Assembly (NCBI GenBank): GCA_028695935.1
Contig: JAQVHY010000003.1
Location: 1 to 60,963 of the forward strand
DNA length: 60,963 nt
Source: Desulfobacca sp.
GTDB taxonomy: Bacteria > Desulfobacterota > Desulfobaccia > Desulfobaccales > Desulfobaccaceae
Direction: 5' to 3'
Position 1 is the stretch's first letter. Each line of letters opens with the position of its first letter. Both the position numbers and the translations under genes were made by a program. The notes beneath the pieces are model-generated. The model saw nothing but the letters and a program-made list of their open reading frames with translations, was not told the DNA's origin and did no database searches. This document shows, one piece after another, positions 43,965 to 52,081 of the stretch.

Positions 43965-45608
43965 TTATTGGCCTCCGGGTCGACTGGCTTTGGCTAACAG
44001 GGCATTAAACATATTGAGGACTCGGGCCGCGACGCCGCTGCCCTGGCATACCGTGGTAGTGATATCTTGCGGACCCTGGCAGGTCCCGGCCAGGAACACG
44101 CCGGGGAGCGTAGAGTCCAGGGGATGCAACACCGGTTCCCGACATTGGTAAAAACCTAGCCCATCGCGGGCCGGGGCCGGACCGGCAAAAGGTAAATTCT
44201 CCTTGGGGGCTTCCAATCCCACCGCTAAAACGACTAAATCCGCGGTAAGCTGGGCGCGACGGCCGGTATGTTGGTTTTCGTAAGCAATTACCGCCTGGCC
44301 GGTCTCATCTTCCTGGATGCGCCCCGGTAAGCCCTTGATAAATTTCACCCCGGCCTGCCGGGCGCGCTGGTAGAGTTCTTCAAAGCCTTTGCCCGAAGTG
44401 CGGATATCATTATAGAAGATAGTCACTTCGGCCTCGGGCTGATGTTCCAGGGCCAGCATCGCTTCCTTGATCGAGGCCGTGCAGCAATAGCCCGAGCAGT
44501 AAGGTAAAAAGCGGCGGTCCCGGGAGCCGACGCATTGGATAAAGGCCAGGCGCCGCACCGGGCGGCCGTCGGGCGTGACCAGACCGCCTAAGGTCGGGCC
44601 CGAAGCACAGACAATCCGTTCGTATTCCAAATTGGTGACCACCGTCGGGATGCGGCCATAGCCATATTCACTTTTGATGCTGGGGTCAAAAGGCCGGGCC
44701 CCGGTAGCCAGGATAATGGCCCCGACCGTGAGCTGCCGGGATTGGGGTTCTTCTTCTAAATTAATCGCCTGATGTTCGCAGGCCTTGACGCACAACTGGC
44801 AGTCAATACAATATTCCTTGTCGATGGCCGCTCTGAGCGGCACGGCCTGGGCAAACCAGATGCGGATACATTTGCTGGGCTTGAGGTCCAGATCCCAGCG
44901 GCTGGGAACAATTATCGGACAGACTTCGGTACAGGAGCCGCAACCCACACATTTGGTCATATCCACATAGCGAGGTTTCAGGGTCAGATCTACCTCAAAG
45001 CCCCCGGCCTGCCCGGCAATCCGATCGATGCTAACGTAGGTCAACAATTCAATATTGGGATGACTGGCCACTTCCACCAGTTTGGGACCCAGGATGCAGA
45101 TCGAGCAGTCCAGGGTGGGAAAGGTCTTGTCTAATTGGGCCATAATGCCGCCGATGCTCAAGGCCCGGTCCACCAGATAGACCTTATGCCCGGCCCTGGC
45201 CAGATCCAAAGCCGCCTGGCAGCCGCCGACGCCGCCCCCAACAATCAAAACCGCGGGAGAAACCGGAGCAATCGACGGCTCTGGGTGGAAAGCCGTGGTC
45301 TGGGCCAGGGTTAACGCGGCCACGGCGCTCTCCAGATCACTATAAGCCAAGAGATCAACTACCCGCAGCGCGGCCGCCGGGCCCAGGCGTTGGAACAGCC
45401 CGGCATGACGCTCCGGGCCACAGGCGGCAATAATCCACTCCCCGGTTGGGCTGGCCAGCCGCGGGCGCAACTGCATCAGGCCGTCGGGGGTGCACAGCGG
45501 CGGGAGCAATTGGACCTCGGCCCCGTCCCGCTCCAGCCAACTAACCAGAGCCTGGGCGTCAAGGGCCAGCTCCGGGCACTGGCAAACTATGATCTTGACC
45601 TTAGCCAT
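43965..45608 (-). CDS. HdrA-like FAD/iron-sulfur protein (QmoA-like size)
   Basis: A 547-residue HdrA-family flavoprotein. The N-terminal 110 residues look like a shortened HdrA iron-sulfur domain with CQCPE, LCTPDG and AACGPERH. The FAD motif is LIVGGGVGGCQAALDLA. Between the two FAD parts is a ferredoxin insert with CVGCGSCTEVC and CIDCQLCVKAC. The family motif CVGSRD...YCSGYCC and the C-terminal VFLAGTCQGPQDI are present. There is no MvhD part. The start overlaps the stop of the HdrA-MvhD gene by 8 bases, so the two are coupled and probably form a heterodimer like QmoA/QmoB. Confidence 0.92.
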   Translation of the reverse strand: MAKVKIIVCQCPELALDAQALVSWLERDGAEVQLLPPLCTPDGLMQLRPRLASPTGEWIIAACGPERHAGLFQRLGPAAALRVVDLLAYSDLESAVAALTLAQTTAFHPEPSIAPVSPAVLIVGGGVGGCQAALDLARAGHKVYLVDRALSIGGIMAQLDKTFPTLDCSICILGPKLVEVASHPNIELLTYVSIDRIAGQAGGFEVDLTLKPRYVDMTKCVGCGSCTEVCPIIVPSRWDLDLKPSKCIRIWFAQAVPLRAAIDKEYCIDCQLCVKACEHQAINLEEEPQSRQLTVGAIILATGARPFDPSIKSEYGYGRIPTVVTNLEYERIVCASGPTLGGLVTPDGRPVRRLAFIQCVGSRDRRFLPYCSGYCCTASIKEAMLALEHQPEAEVTIFYNDIRTSGKGFEELYQRARQAGVKFIKGLPGRIQEDETGQAVIAYENQHTGRRAQLTADLVVLAVGLEAPKENLPFAGPAPARDGLGFYQCREPVLHPLDSTLPGVFLAGTCQGPQDITTTVCQGSGVAARVLNMFNALLAKASRPGGQ

Positions 45609-47961
45609 CGGTAGCCTGTGGTTCTTCCTCGGTCTGGTGCTTTAATTCCGCGGCCAGTTCATTGATAATCTGTTGAAAATTCCGGCCTTCGGTAGCAGAC
45701 ACCCAGGCCAGGCGCAGGCGCTGGAGGTCGATACCTTTCTTGGCCAATTTTTTCTTGAGCTTTTCGATCCGGGCCAAAGCCCGCAGATTACCGGAGACAT
45801 AATGGCAATCACCCGGGGGATGGCAACCAGAGATCAGCACCCGACCCGCGCCCTGGGCCAAGGCGTGCAGAATAAATTTTTGGTGCACCCGACCCGCGCA
45901 CATATAGCGAATGATGCGGACCGCGGGAGAATACTGCAAGCGCGACACTCCGGCAAAATCCGCGCCGGCATAGGAACACCAATTGCAGCAAAAGGCCAGA
46001 ATCTTATCTTCGGGATGATCGGCCAGGGCCTCGTCAATCTGGGCCATAATCATCTCATCGGTAAAGCCGCGGGCAATCACCGCGCCCGCGGGGCAGGCCC
46101 CGGCACAGACCCCGCAACCCTTACACGCGGCCTCAATGATCTGGGCCTTTTGCTTTTTGCCCTCGCCCACCATTTTGATGGCCTGAAAAGGGCACTCATT
46201 ATAACAGGTCTCGCAGCCGATGCACTTTTCCGGGTCGATTTCGCAGACAATGCCGTCCAGGGTAATGGTCTCGTAGGCAAACAACGATAAAATCTTGGCC
46301 GCGGCGCCGCTGGCCGAAGTGATTGATTCCGACAAGTCCTTGGGTCCTTGACAGGCCCCGGCCAGGTAGATGCCATCCAGCACGGTCTCCAGGGGGCGCA
46401 GCTTGGGATGGGCCTCCAGGAAAAAGCCGTCATCGCTGATCGGCAGTTTAAGCACGGCGCGCAACGGCGCGCCCCGCCCCGGTACCATGCCCACGGCCAG
46501 GACCGCCAGATCGACTTTATCCTCGCTTGCCGTCTGGAATAATTCGTTATCCGCCCGGATAATGACCCGACCGTCCTGATCCGCCTGAACTTCCTGGACC
46601 TGGCCCCGGATAAACAGCACTCCCGCTTCTCGGGCCTGGTTATAAAGGGCTTCCCAATCTTTCTTGGTGGTCCGCAGATCACGATAATAAATCCGGATGT
46701 TGGCCTGGGGCAAACGGCTTTTTAATTCCAAGGCCTGCCGTACCGCGGTCGGACAGCAGACCCGGGAACAGTAGCGGTTGCCCTCCTCTTCCCGGGAGCC
46801 GACACAGAGAATAAAGGCGATCTCCTGGGGCGGGGTAGACTCGCCCGGGGCCAGCACCTGGCCGGCGGTCGGTCCATCCGGAGCCAACAGGCGCTCCAAA
46901 GCCACCGTGGTAATCACCTTGGGAAGCGCGGCCCAGGACTCATAGCGGCTGCCTTGCGGGTCAAAGGGTAGAAAACCGCTGGCCACCACCATACTTCCAA
47001 ACCGTAAGTGGTGTTCGACCTCTTGAGCCGCTAAGTCAATGGCCTGGCGCGGACAGGCCGGGACGCATAGACCGCAACGGTTGCAATGTTCCTGATCGAT
47101 CACGTATGAAGCCGGAAACGCGTGCGGGGCCGGTAGATAAATGGCCTGGCGCGGGCTTAACCCCTGTTGCCGCTCATCCGGGACCTCCACCGGACAGACT
47201 TCTAGGCACTGGCCGCAACGATCGCAATCTTCATTCACCAGAGGCAAGGATTGCTGCACCGTCACCTGAAAATCGCCGACGTGACCGCTGACCTCAGTGA
47301 CTTCACTACTGGTCAGCACCTTGATGCCGGGATGCAGCGACACCGCGGCCATCATCGGGTTGATCAGGCTCAAGGCGGTCTGCCCACGGGGAAAGGTGTG
47401 GTGCAGGGCGTTGGCCATACCGCCCAGCACGGGCTGACACTCCACCAGGGTCACGGGGAAACCGGCATTGGCAATATCCAAGGCCGCCCGCAATCCGGCC
47501 GGACCGCCGCCGATGACCAAAGCCTGGCGGTAGAGCGGCACGACGCGATCAGTAAGGGGGCGGGCCAGGCGCACCCGGGCCAACCCCATCTTGATTAGCT
47601 CCAGGGCCTTATCCTGAGCCGCTTCCGGCTCCTGCATATGCACCCAGGAACAGTGTTCCCGGATGTTGACCATCTCCAGCAGATAGGGATTGACCCCGGC
47701 CTCGATCAGCAAGCGCCGAAAAGTCGGCTCATGGAGCTTGGGCGAACAGGCTGCGATCACCAGTCGATTCAGGCCCTGTTGCTGAATATCTTCCAGAATC
47801 TCGCGTTGCCCGGCCTCGGAGCAGGTGTAAAGGTGATGACGGCAAACCGTGACCTGGGGCAAATCCTGAGTCTGGGCGACCAGCGCTTCGGGACTGATGA
47901 CGCCGGCGATGTTTAATCCACAGTGGCAGATATAGAGGCCGATGCGAACTTCTTCGTCCAT
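45601..47961 (-). CDS. HdrA-MvhD fusion flavoprotein (HdrA2/QmoB-like)
   Basis: A complete HdrA fused to MvhD, about 786 residues. All N-terminal HdrA cysteines are kept (CHCGLNI, YTCSEAGQ, AACSPKLHEP, REHCSWVH). FAD motif: LVIGGGPAGLRAALDIA. Insert ferredoxin: CDRCGQCLEVC and CNRCGLCVPAC. C-terminal ferredoxin: CIGCETCYNEC and CKGCGVCAGAC. From about residue 650 the MvhD part has FCCNWCSYAGADFAG, YMCAGRVHQ and GCHPPGDCHYVSGN. The ATG at 47961 is preferred to the track TTG at 47970. Such fusions take part in flavin-based electron bifurcation with HdrBC, a hydrogenase or formate dehydrogenase, none of which is here. Confidence 0.93.
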   Translation of the reverse strand: MDEEVRIGLYICHCGLNIAGVISPEALVAQTQDLPQVTVCRHHLYTCSEAGQREILEDIQQQGLNRLVIAACSPKLHEPTFRRLLIEAGVNPYLLEMVNIREHCSWVHMQEPEAAQDKALELIKMGLARVRLARPLTDRVVPLYRQALVIGGGPAGLRAALDIANAGFPVTLVECQPVLGGMANALHHTFPRGQTALSLINPMMAAVSLHPGIKVLTSSEVTEVSGHVGDFQVTVQQSLPLVNEDCDRCGQCLEVCPVEVPDERQQGLSPRQAIYLPAPHAFPASYVIDQEHCNRCGLCVPACPRQAIDLAAQEVEHHLRFGSMVVASGFLPFDPQGSRYESWAALPKVITTVALERLLAPDGPTAGQVLAPGESTPPQEIAFILCVGSREEEGNRYCSRVCCPTAVRQALELKSRLPQANIRIYYRDLRTTKKDWEALYNQAREAGVLFIRGQVQEVQADQDGRVIIRADNELFQTASEDKVDLAVLAVGMVPGRGAPLRAVLKLPISDDGFFLEAHPKLRPLETVLDGIYLAGACQGPKDLSESITSASGAAAKILSLFAYETITLDGIVCEIDPEKCIGCETCYNECPFQAIKMVGEGKKQKAQIIEAACKGCGVCAGACPAGAVIARGFTDEMIMAQIDEALADHPEDKILAFCCNWCSYAGADFAGVSRLQYSPAVRIIRYMCAGRVHQKFILHALAQGAGRVLISGCHPPGDCHYVSGNLRALARIEKLKKKLAKKGIDLQRLRLAWVSATEGRNFQQIINELAAELKHQTEEEPQATDG

Positions 47962-47976
47962 AAATTCCAAATTTTA

Positions 47977-47997
47977 GGGGCGGGATGACCCCGCCCT
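47977..47997. repeat. Intercistronic GC-rich hairpin overlapping the polyferredoxin stop codon
   Basis: GGGCGGG-ATGAC-CCCGCCC forms a perfect 7-bp stem between the polyferredoxin and HdrA-MvhD genes and includes part of the polyferredoxin TAG stop. It resembles the TAGGGG...CCCCTA palindromes elsewhere. It could reduce read-through or protect the upstream mRNA. Confidence 0.7.
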
Positions 47998-48838
47998 AAT
48001 TGCCGATGAGTTTGGCCACGGCCTGCTCCCAGGCCTGGGAATATTCTCCCGGCTCGGCGACTACTTCTTCCCGAATCAGCGTAATGGCATCCTGATCGCA
48101 GATATTGAGGCAGACTCCGCAGTAAGCACAATCTTCAAACCTGAGGAAAACTCGCTCGCCTTCCCGGACGATCGCCTTGGTCGGGCACAAGTTAATACAT
48201 TTATTACAATCCGCCGGGCACTTGGCGTCGTCGATGATCAGCCGCCCCAAAAATTGGGGATTGACCTCAATGGCATCATAGTCACAGGACTGCAAACATT
48301 GGGTGCACCTGAGGCACAGCTCGGGCTGGGGCAGCACATTTTCGCCGGCCTCATCCCAGACAATGGCCTGCCGCTGGCAAGTTTCCACACAGACCTGACA
48401 ATGTTTGGGACAGTCCGTCTGGGTATTGGGGACCAGCTTGAGCTCGCGGCGGCACCAGCGCCACTCGGTATCCGGATTAATCGGACAGGGCAGCGGACAC
48501 TTGCTGGTGTCTATGTTAATTTTGGGTAAAAATGGCGCCAGACCCTGTTGATCAGCAAAAATAGTTTTGGGTTGCTGATTATAGTTGAGGCTGATGGCCG
48601 CTACCGGGCAGAAATGAGAACAGATTTCACATAAGACACAGAGCCGGGGATCAATGGTGATATCCAGGTCTTCCTCGCCGCAGATAATGGTCACTGCACT
48701 CCGGGGACAGACGAGAGAACAGATGTCACACTTCAGACAGGCCTGTTTGTCCAGGCTTAAGGTTACCTGGTCAACATACATCTGGAGACTGAGTTCCAGA
48801 TGATCCGCGGTTTCTCGTTTGGCTACCCTGGCTTTCAT
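47996..48838 (-). CDS. Polyferredoxin with six [4Fe-4S] motifs
   Basis: A 280-residue iron-sulfur electron wire. Six four-cysteine motifs can be counted: CLKCDICSLVC, CVLCEICSHFC, CPKHCQVCVETC, CLRCTQCLQSC, CPADCNKCINLC and CAYCGVCLNIC. Each is followed by a Cys/Pro-x-x-A-I type turn or a variant of it. Motifs 3 and 5 have C-x3-C spacing, as in methanogen polyferredoxins (FwdF or MvhB types). A further loop (CPLPCPINPDTEWRWC) has extra cysteines. It is the first gene of the operon with two HdrA proteins and probably carries electrons to or from them. AT-rich sequence upstream contains the promoter region, but no clear -35/-10 pair was settled. Confidence 0.9.
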   Translation of the reverse strand: MKARVAKRETADHLELSLQMYVDQVTLSLDKQACLKCDICSLVCPRSAVTIICGEEDLDITIDPRLCVLCEICSHFCPVAAISLNYNQQPKTIFADQQGLAPFLPKINIDTSKCPLPCPINPDTEWRWCRRELKLVPNTQTDCPKHCQVCVETCQRQAIVWDEAGENVLPQPELCLRCTQCLQSCDYDAIEVNPQFLGRLIIDDAKCPADCNKCINLCPTKAIVREGERVFLRFEDCAYCGVCLNICDQDAITLIREEVVAEPGEYSQAWEQAVAKLIGN

Positions 48839-49029
48839 GCCGTATAAGATGTCTTTTTGACCATAAGCTTAAAAACGAAATAATTATATTATCACTAAAA
48901 GCACCCAAAAACAAGGGCAAAACTATAAATATTCAAATATATCAATATATTATACATTTATTATAGAAATCTGGAAATACGGCGGATTTTAATAGAGGTA
49001 GATATCGGGGTACTGGTTTAGCACTTTTT

Positions 49030-49108
49030 GGGCGCCTAGGACGCGCCCTATCAATAACTTTTATAAAGTCTGTTAGACTAGTTGGGGCGTGTGGGGCGCG
49101 CCCTATCA
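49030..49108. repeat. Two degenerate REP-like palindromes
   Basis: GGCGCCTAGGACGCGCCCTAT (about 49031-49051) and GGGGCGTGTGGGGCGCGCCC (about 49084-49103) both end in GCGCCCTATCAA. The first differs from the RAYT-linked REP by few bases (CTAGGACGC core). They lie between the polyferredoxin promoter and the end of the glycosylation cluster. Confidence 0.65.
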
Positions 49109-49130
49109 AAAACGCTTATCGGACAGTCGG

Positions 49131-49571
49131 TTACTGGCGGCGATCGACGAAGCGAGGGCGGAGATTTTCTGGCGGTCCATATCCCTTGAGTAATTGCTGC
49201 CCCCGGCCCAAATCTGTTAAACGCGCCAAGATGGTCTCACGCCAGTTAGCGAGTAAGGCAAATAGCTTCCGGTCCTGGGCCAACACTTGTTTTAACCTTA
49301 GCTGGCAATCCATCCCTGAGTCTGAGAGTGCCCCCTTTGAGGTCGGCGGGGGCCCACTGAGTCGACGCCAACCATCCAACAGGGCCCGTCGTTGCCCGAG
49401 CAAATCGCTCAATTGTTCTAAATCCCCGCGTGCCGCGGCCTCCCAGAGCTGTCCGGATAGTTGCTGTAGGGCTGGGAGGCTGGCTTCGATAACCGGCCGC
49501 AGTTGCTTAACTCCGGGGTTGGTTTTCAGACCTTGGGGCTCTCTCCGAGCTGTATGAGGATGTTTTTCCAC
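49131..49571 (-). CDS. Hypothetical helical protein, possibly FliT-like
   Basis: A 146-residue, mostly helical protein, last gene of the glycosylation cluster. The central stretch (LSGQLWEAAARGDLEQLSDLLGQRRALLDGWRRL) recalls FliT-type flagellar chaperones, but the similarity is only in general pattern. The GTG start overlaps the preceding gene by 46 bases, so a later start is possible. If it is a flagellar chaperone, the cluster would belong to flagellin glycosylation. No flagellar structural gene is in the window. Confidence 0.6.
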   Translation of the reverse strand: MEKHPHTARREPQGLKTNPGVKQLRPVIEASLPALQQLSGQLWEAAARGDLEQLSDLLGQRRALLDGWRRLSGPPPTSKGALSDSGMDCQLRLKQVLAQDRKLFALLANWRETILARLTDLGRGQQLLKGYGPPENLRPRFVDRRQ

Positions 49572-50143
49572 TTGGCCACCGCAGGTAGAAGTTCATATTC
49601 CATCAGGTCGGCCAGGAGGATAAAATCACTCTCCTGGTGCACCTGAACCATCTCATTAAGTAATTCTCCGAGGTCGTTGACATAATTTCCGACCAGGTCG
49701 CCATTCTCTTGGCGTAGCCGGGCTAAATTAATGCCGAGCACCTGCCCCGCCATCTCGCCGATCTGCAGCAGCCAGCGCAAGGTGTCCAGAACCTGGGCAT
49801 AATAGTAATTGGCCTCACTCTCATCGGCCAGGCGGAACAGCGTGGCCCCTTGTTCCAAGGCCTGGATCAGAACATCAGCCTGACTACCGGCTTCCTTGAG
49901 AATAGCCACAGCCAGTTCCCGATCCGTAACCGTATGGATGTCCAGCCGGGTGATGTTTTCCAAGTCAATGTAACGGGCTTCCCGCGGATAACGTTCGCTG
50001 AACACATCCCCGTTAACTTTCACCTGAAATAACTGTTCGCCCTCTGGAATATAGGAATCGGCCACTTCCACCAGGGCCTCTTCCAGGTTCCGCAGGTGGT
50101 CAAAATTGATCTCCAGGGCTTGTTCATTAATGGTGATATTCAT
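49526..50143 (-). CDS. Hypothetical protein of the glycosylation cluster
   Basis: A 205-residue protein of unknown family, acidic and largely helical after an N-terminal beta-like segment (MNITINEQALEINFDHLRNLEEAL). GGGAG lies 8 bases before the ATG at 50143, a better start than the track's 50173. It lies between the GT9 gene and the FliT-like gene on the same strand. It contains VFSERYPREARYIDLENI and long helices (LLNEMVQVHQESDFILLADLMEYELLPAVAKW). A role with the flagellar or surface glycosylation genes is inferred from position only. Confidence 0.7.
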   Translation of the reverse strand: MNITINEQALEINFDHLRNLEEALVEVADSYIPEGEQLFQVKVNGDVFSERYPREARYIDLENITRLDIHTVTDRELAVAILKEAGSQADVLIQALEQGATLFRLADESEANYYYAQVLDTLRWLLQIGEMAGQVLGINLARLRQENGDLVGNYVNDLGELLNEMVQVHQESDFILLADLMEYELLPAVAKWKNILIQLGESPKV

Positions 50144-50317
50144 GACTGAGCTCCCACGTGGTTGAAAACCCATACTTTATTTAAAAATTTTATTAATGCA
50201 TTTAACGTACCAATTTAAATAATCGGAATAGTATAACTTGGGCGCAAAGTTAAGACTATGGCCTACAAAACCATCAAAACTAAACCCCGCCCTATCAAAA
50301 AAAAGCAGGAGTGCCAC

Positions 50318-52081
50318 TCAGAAAGAGTTGGGAGCGGCAAAATTTGCCTGGGAAGCAGCCAGCCAGGAGGCGGGGGATGGTGGCGGATGGTCGCGCCGCG
50401 GATCAGAATCATTCCACTGACAGTCGAACAGAGACAGAATTTTTAAAAAGATCTTCCCCTGCCGATGGAGCTGGCCATAGAGCTCACGGGTCTGGCGGGC
50501 CAGCGGTAACAGGTCGCCGCCCTCCAGATAGGTTTGCGCCAGCTGGAACATCTCGACTAGCGAGGCGAACTCGGGAAAGATATGGCCCAGCCGAACAATG
50601 GCCGTATCAATCTGGACCAGGCGCTCCCCTAGCAGTTTAATACGGGCTAGATGTCGGTCAGCATCAACCCCCAACGGCAATATTTGCCCAGTTAGCTTAA
50701 GGCCTTGCTGGGCTAGCTGGATAAGCTCCTGCAGCGCCTCTTCTCTCTGCGGTGCTCTTAACCCGTTAATGGGGGGTTGAAAATAACGTCTAATAAATTC
50801 TATCCCTTGCTGGACCACTAATCTGAGCGGTTCAGGGCTGCCATCCAGGAGCCACCGCCAGCCGAGGCGCATTACCAGATTCCAGAAATTGGTCGGGTCC
50901 AAGGGACGGCGAATAAGCGGATAATATACTTGATAACCCTGGTCATCATAGTCCGAAACAAAAACATCCACGTTCTCCCAGAAAGGGGTATCGTCTATCT
51001 GGGTTAACGGCTGGCCTTGCAAGCGGTGTCGCGCCAGGTGGGCTACCAGGGCCGGGTCTAGCGCCTGATGGCAGCGAGGTGAAGCACAGGTCCCAGTGTT
51101 TTGGCAGGGGTAACAGTCCAATCGCGGTTGCAACGCCAGGTGGCCCCGCCCGGTGGGCCCGGTATCGTGGACCCGGGCGGTGGCCAGGAACAGACCCAAC
51201 ACCGGCGTCTTCACTCCGCAAGCCACGTGCATGGTGCCGGTATCGTTAGTAATCAGCAGTTGCAGGCGGGCCAGATAAGCCGCCAGGTCAGCTATGCGGG
51301 TCTGGCCCATCAGTGAAGTTACTACCCCCACCGGCAACCGCGCCTGGATGAATTCTCCCAAAGGCCGCTCCTTTTCGGTCCCTAAAAGGAAGAAGTGACA
51401 GGGATGGGTCTCAAGGAGTAATCGGGCCAGGGTGGCAAAGGCTTCTGGCGGCCATTGCCGGAGCGCGGCGCTGGCTCCAGGTTGCAGGCCGATCAGCCAG
51501 GTGGACGAATCCCGACCCCGCGCGACCAGATGCCGGTCAACCTGGTCTAGGGCGGTCGCTGGAGGCTTGAGCGCCACCCCCTCGCCCTGGGGCCGGAAAC
51601 CACCCCCCCGGGTGAATTGATCGACGATGTTAAATGGATTAAACCGGTGGTGTTTGGCGGCACAGAGCATATACGCCATCCAGGCCGGCTGACTCCTGAA
51701 CTGACGCTCGGTAGTCATCGTCAGTCCCCGCACTTCTGGTCCCGCTACCAGTCGCGTCAGGATGGCCCCCAGCCGGTTCGGGGTAAGATTGATGACCAGG
51801 TCGGAACGCGGATTTTTCAGACTTGCTGCCCTACTGGCCAGATAATCATAGGCCGCGGGCAGATTTTGGGCCTCCTGGTCCACCAGGGGAGCCAATCTGA
51901 GAAAATCCAGGACCATCAACCGATCATAACCGGGCATCAATTCCGCCACTTCTTGAAATACGTCTTGGACCACCAGGGTTATTCGGGCTTTGGGGTGCTC
52001 CCGGCGCACGGCCCGCAGCAAAGGGGTAGTCTGGACCAAATCCCCCAAACGCATCAAATTAATGATCATGATCTCTTTCAT
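50318..52081 (-). CDS. Glycosyltransferase family 9 (heptosyltransferase-like), long form
   Basis: A 587-residue GT9 protein, against about 350 for ordinary heptosyltransferases. The N-terminal half has the family pattern: INLMRLGDLVQTTPLLRAVRREHP, then GLQPGASAALRQWPPEAFA, then LLITNDTGTMHVACGVKTPVLGLF. A cysteine cluster (CYPCQNTGTCASPRC) follows the nucleotide-sugar site. The last 230 residues are an unrecognised helical extension. The ATG overlaps the stop of the upstream CgeB-like gene by 4 bases. It has a paralogue two genes upstream. It is expected to act in the cytoplasm on a surface glycan or glycoprotein; the sugar is unknown. Confidence 0.85.
   Translation of the reverse strand: MKEIMIINLMRLGDLVQTTPLLRAVRREHPKARITLVVQDVFQEVAELMPGYDRLMVLDFLRLAPLVDQEAQNLPAAYDYLASRAASLKNPRSDLVINLTPNRLGAILTRLVAGPEVRGLTMTTERQFRSQPAWMAYMLCAAKHHRFNPFNIVDQFTRGGGFRPQGEGVALKPPATALDQVDRHLVARGRDSSTWLIGLQPGASAALRQWPPEAFATLARLLLETHPCHFFLLGTEKERPLGEFIQARLPVGVVTSLMGQTRIADLAAYLARLQLLITNDTGTMHVACGVKTPVLGLFLATARVHDTGPTGRGHLALQPRLDCYPCQNTGTCASPRCHQALDPALVAHLARHRLQGQPLTQIDDTPFWENVDVFVSDYDDQGYQVYYPLIRRPLDPTNFWNLVMRLGWRWLLDGSPEPLRLVVQQGIEFIRRYFQPPINGLRAPQREEALQELIQLAQQGLKLTGQILPLGVDADRHLARIKLLGERLVQIDTAIVRLGHIFPEFASLVEMFQLAQTYLEGGDLLPLARQTRELYGQLHRQGKIFLKILSLFDCQWNDSDPRRDHPPPSPASWLAASQANFAAPNSF

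Noticed and set aside
45673-46290. 205-residue plus-strand ORF
   Set aside because: It is a shadow of the HdrA-MvhD gene, whose motifs are unmistakable on the other strand.
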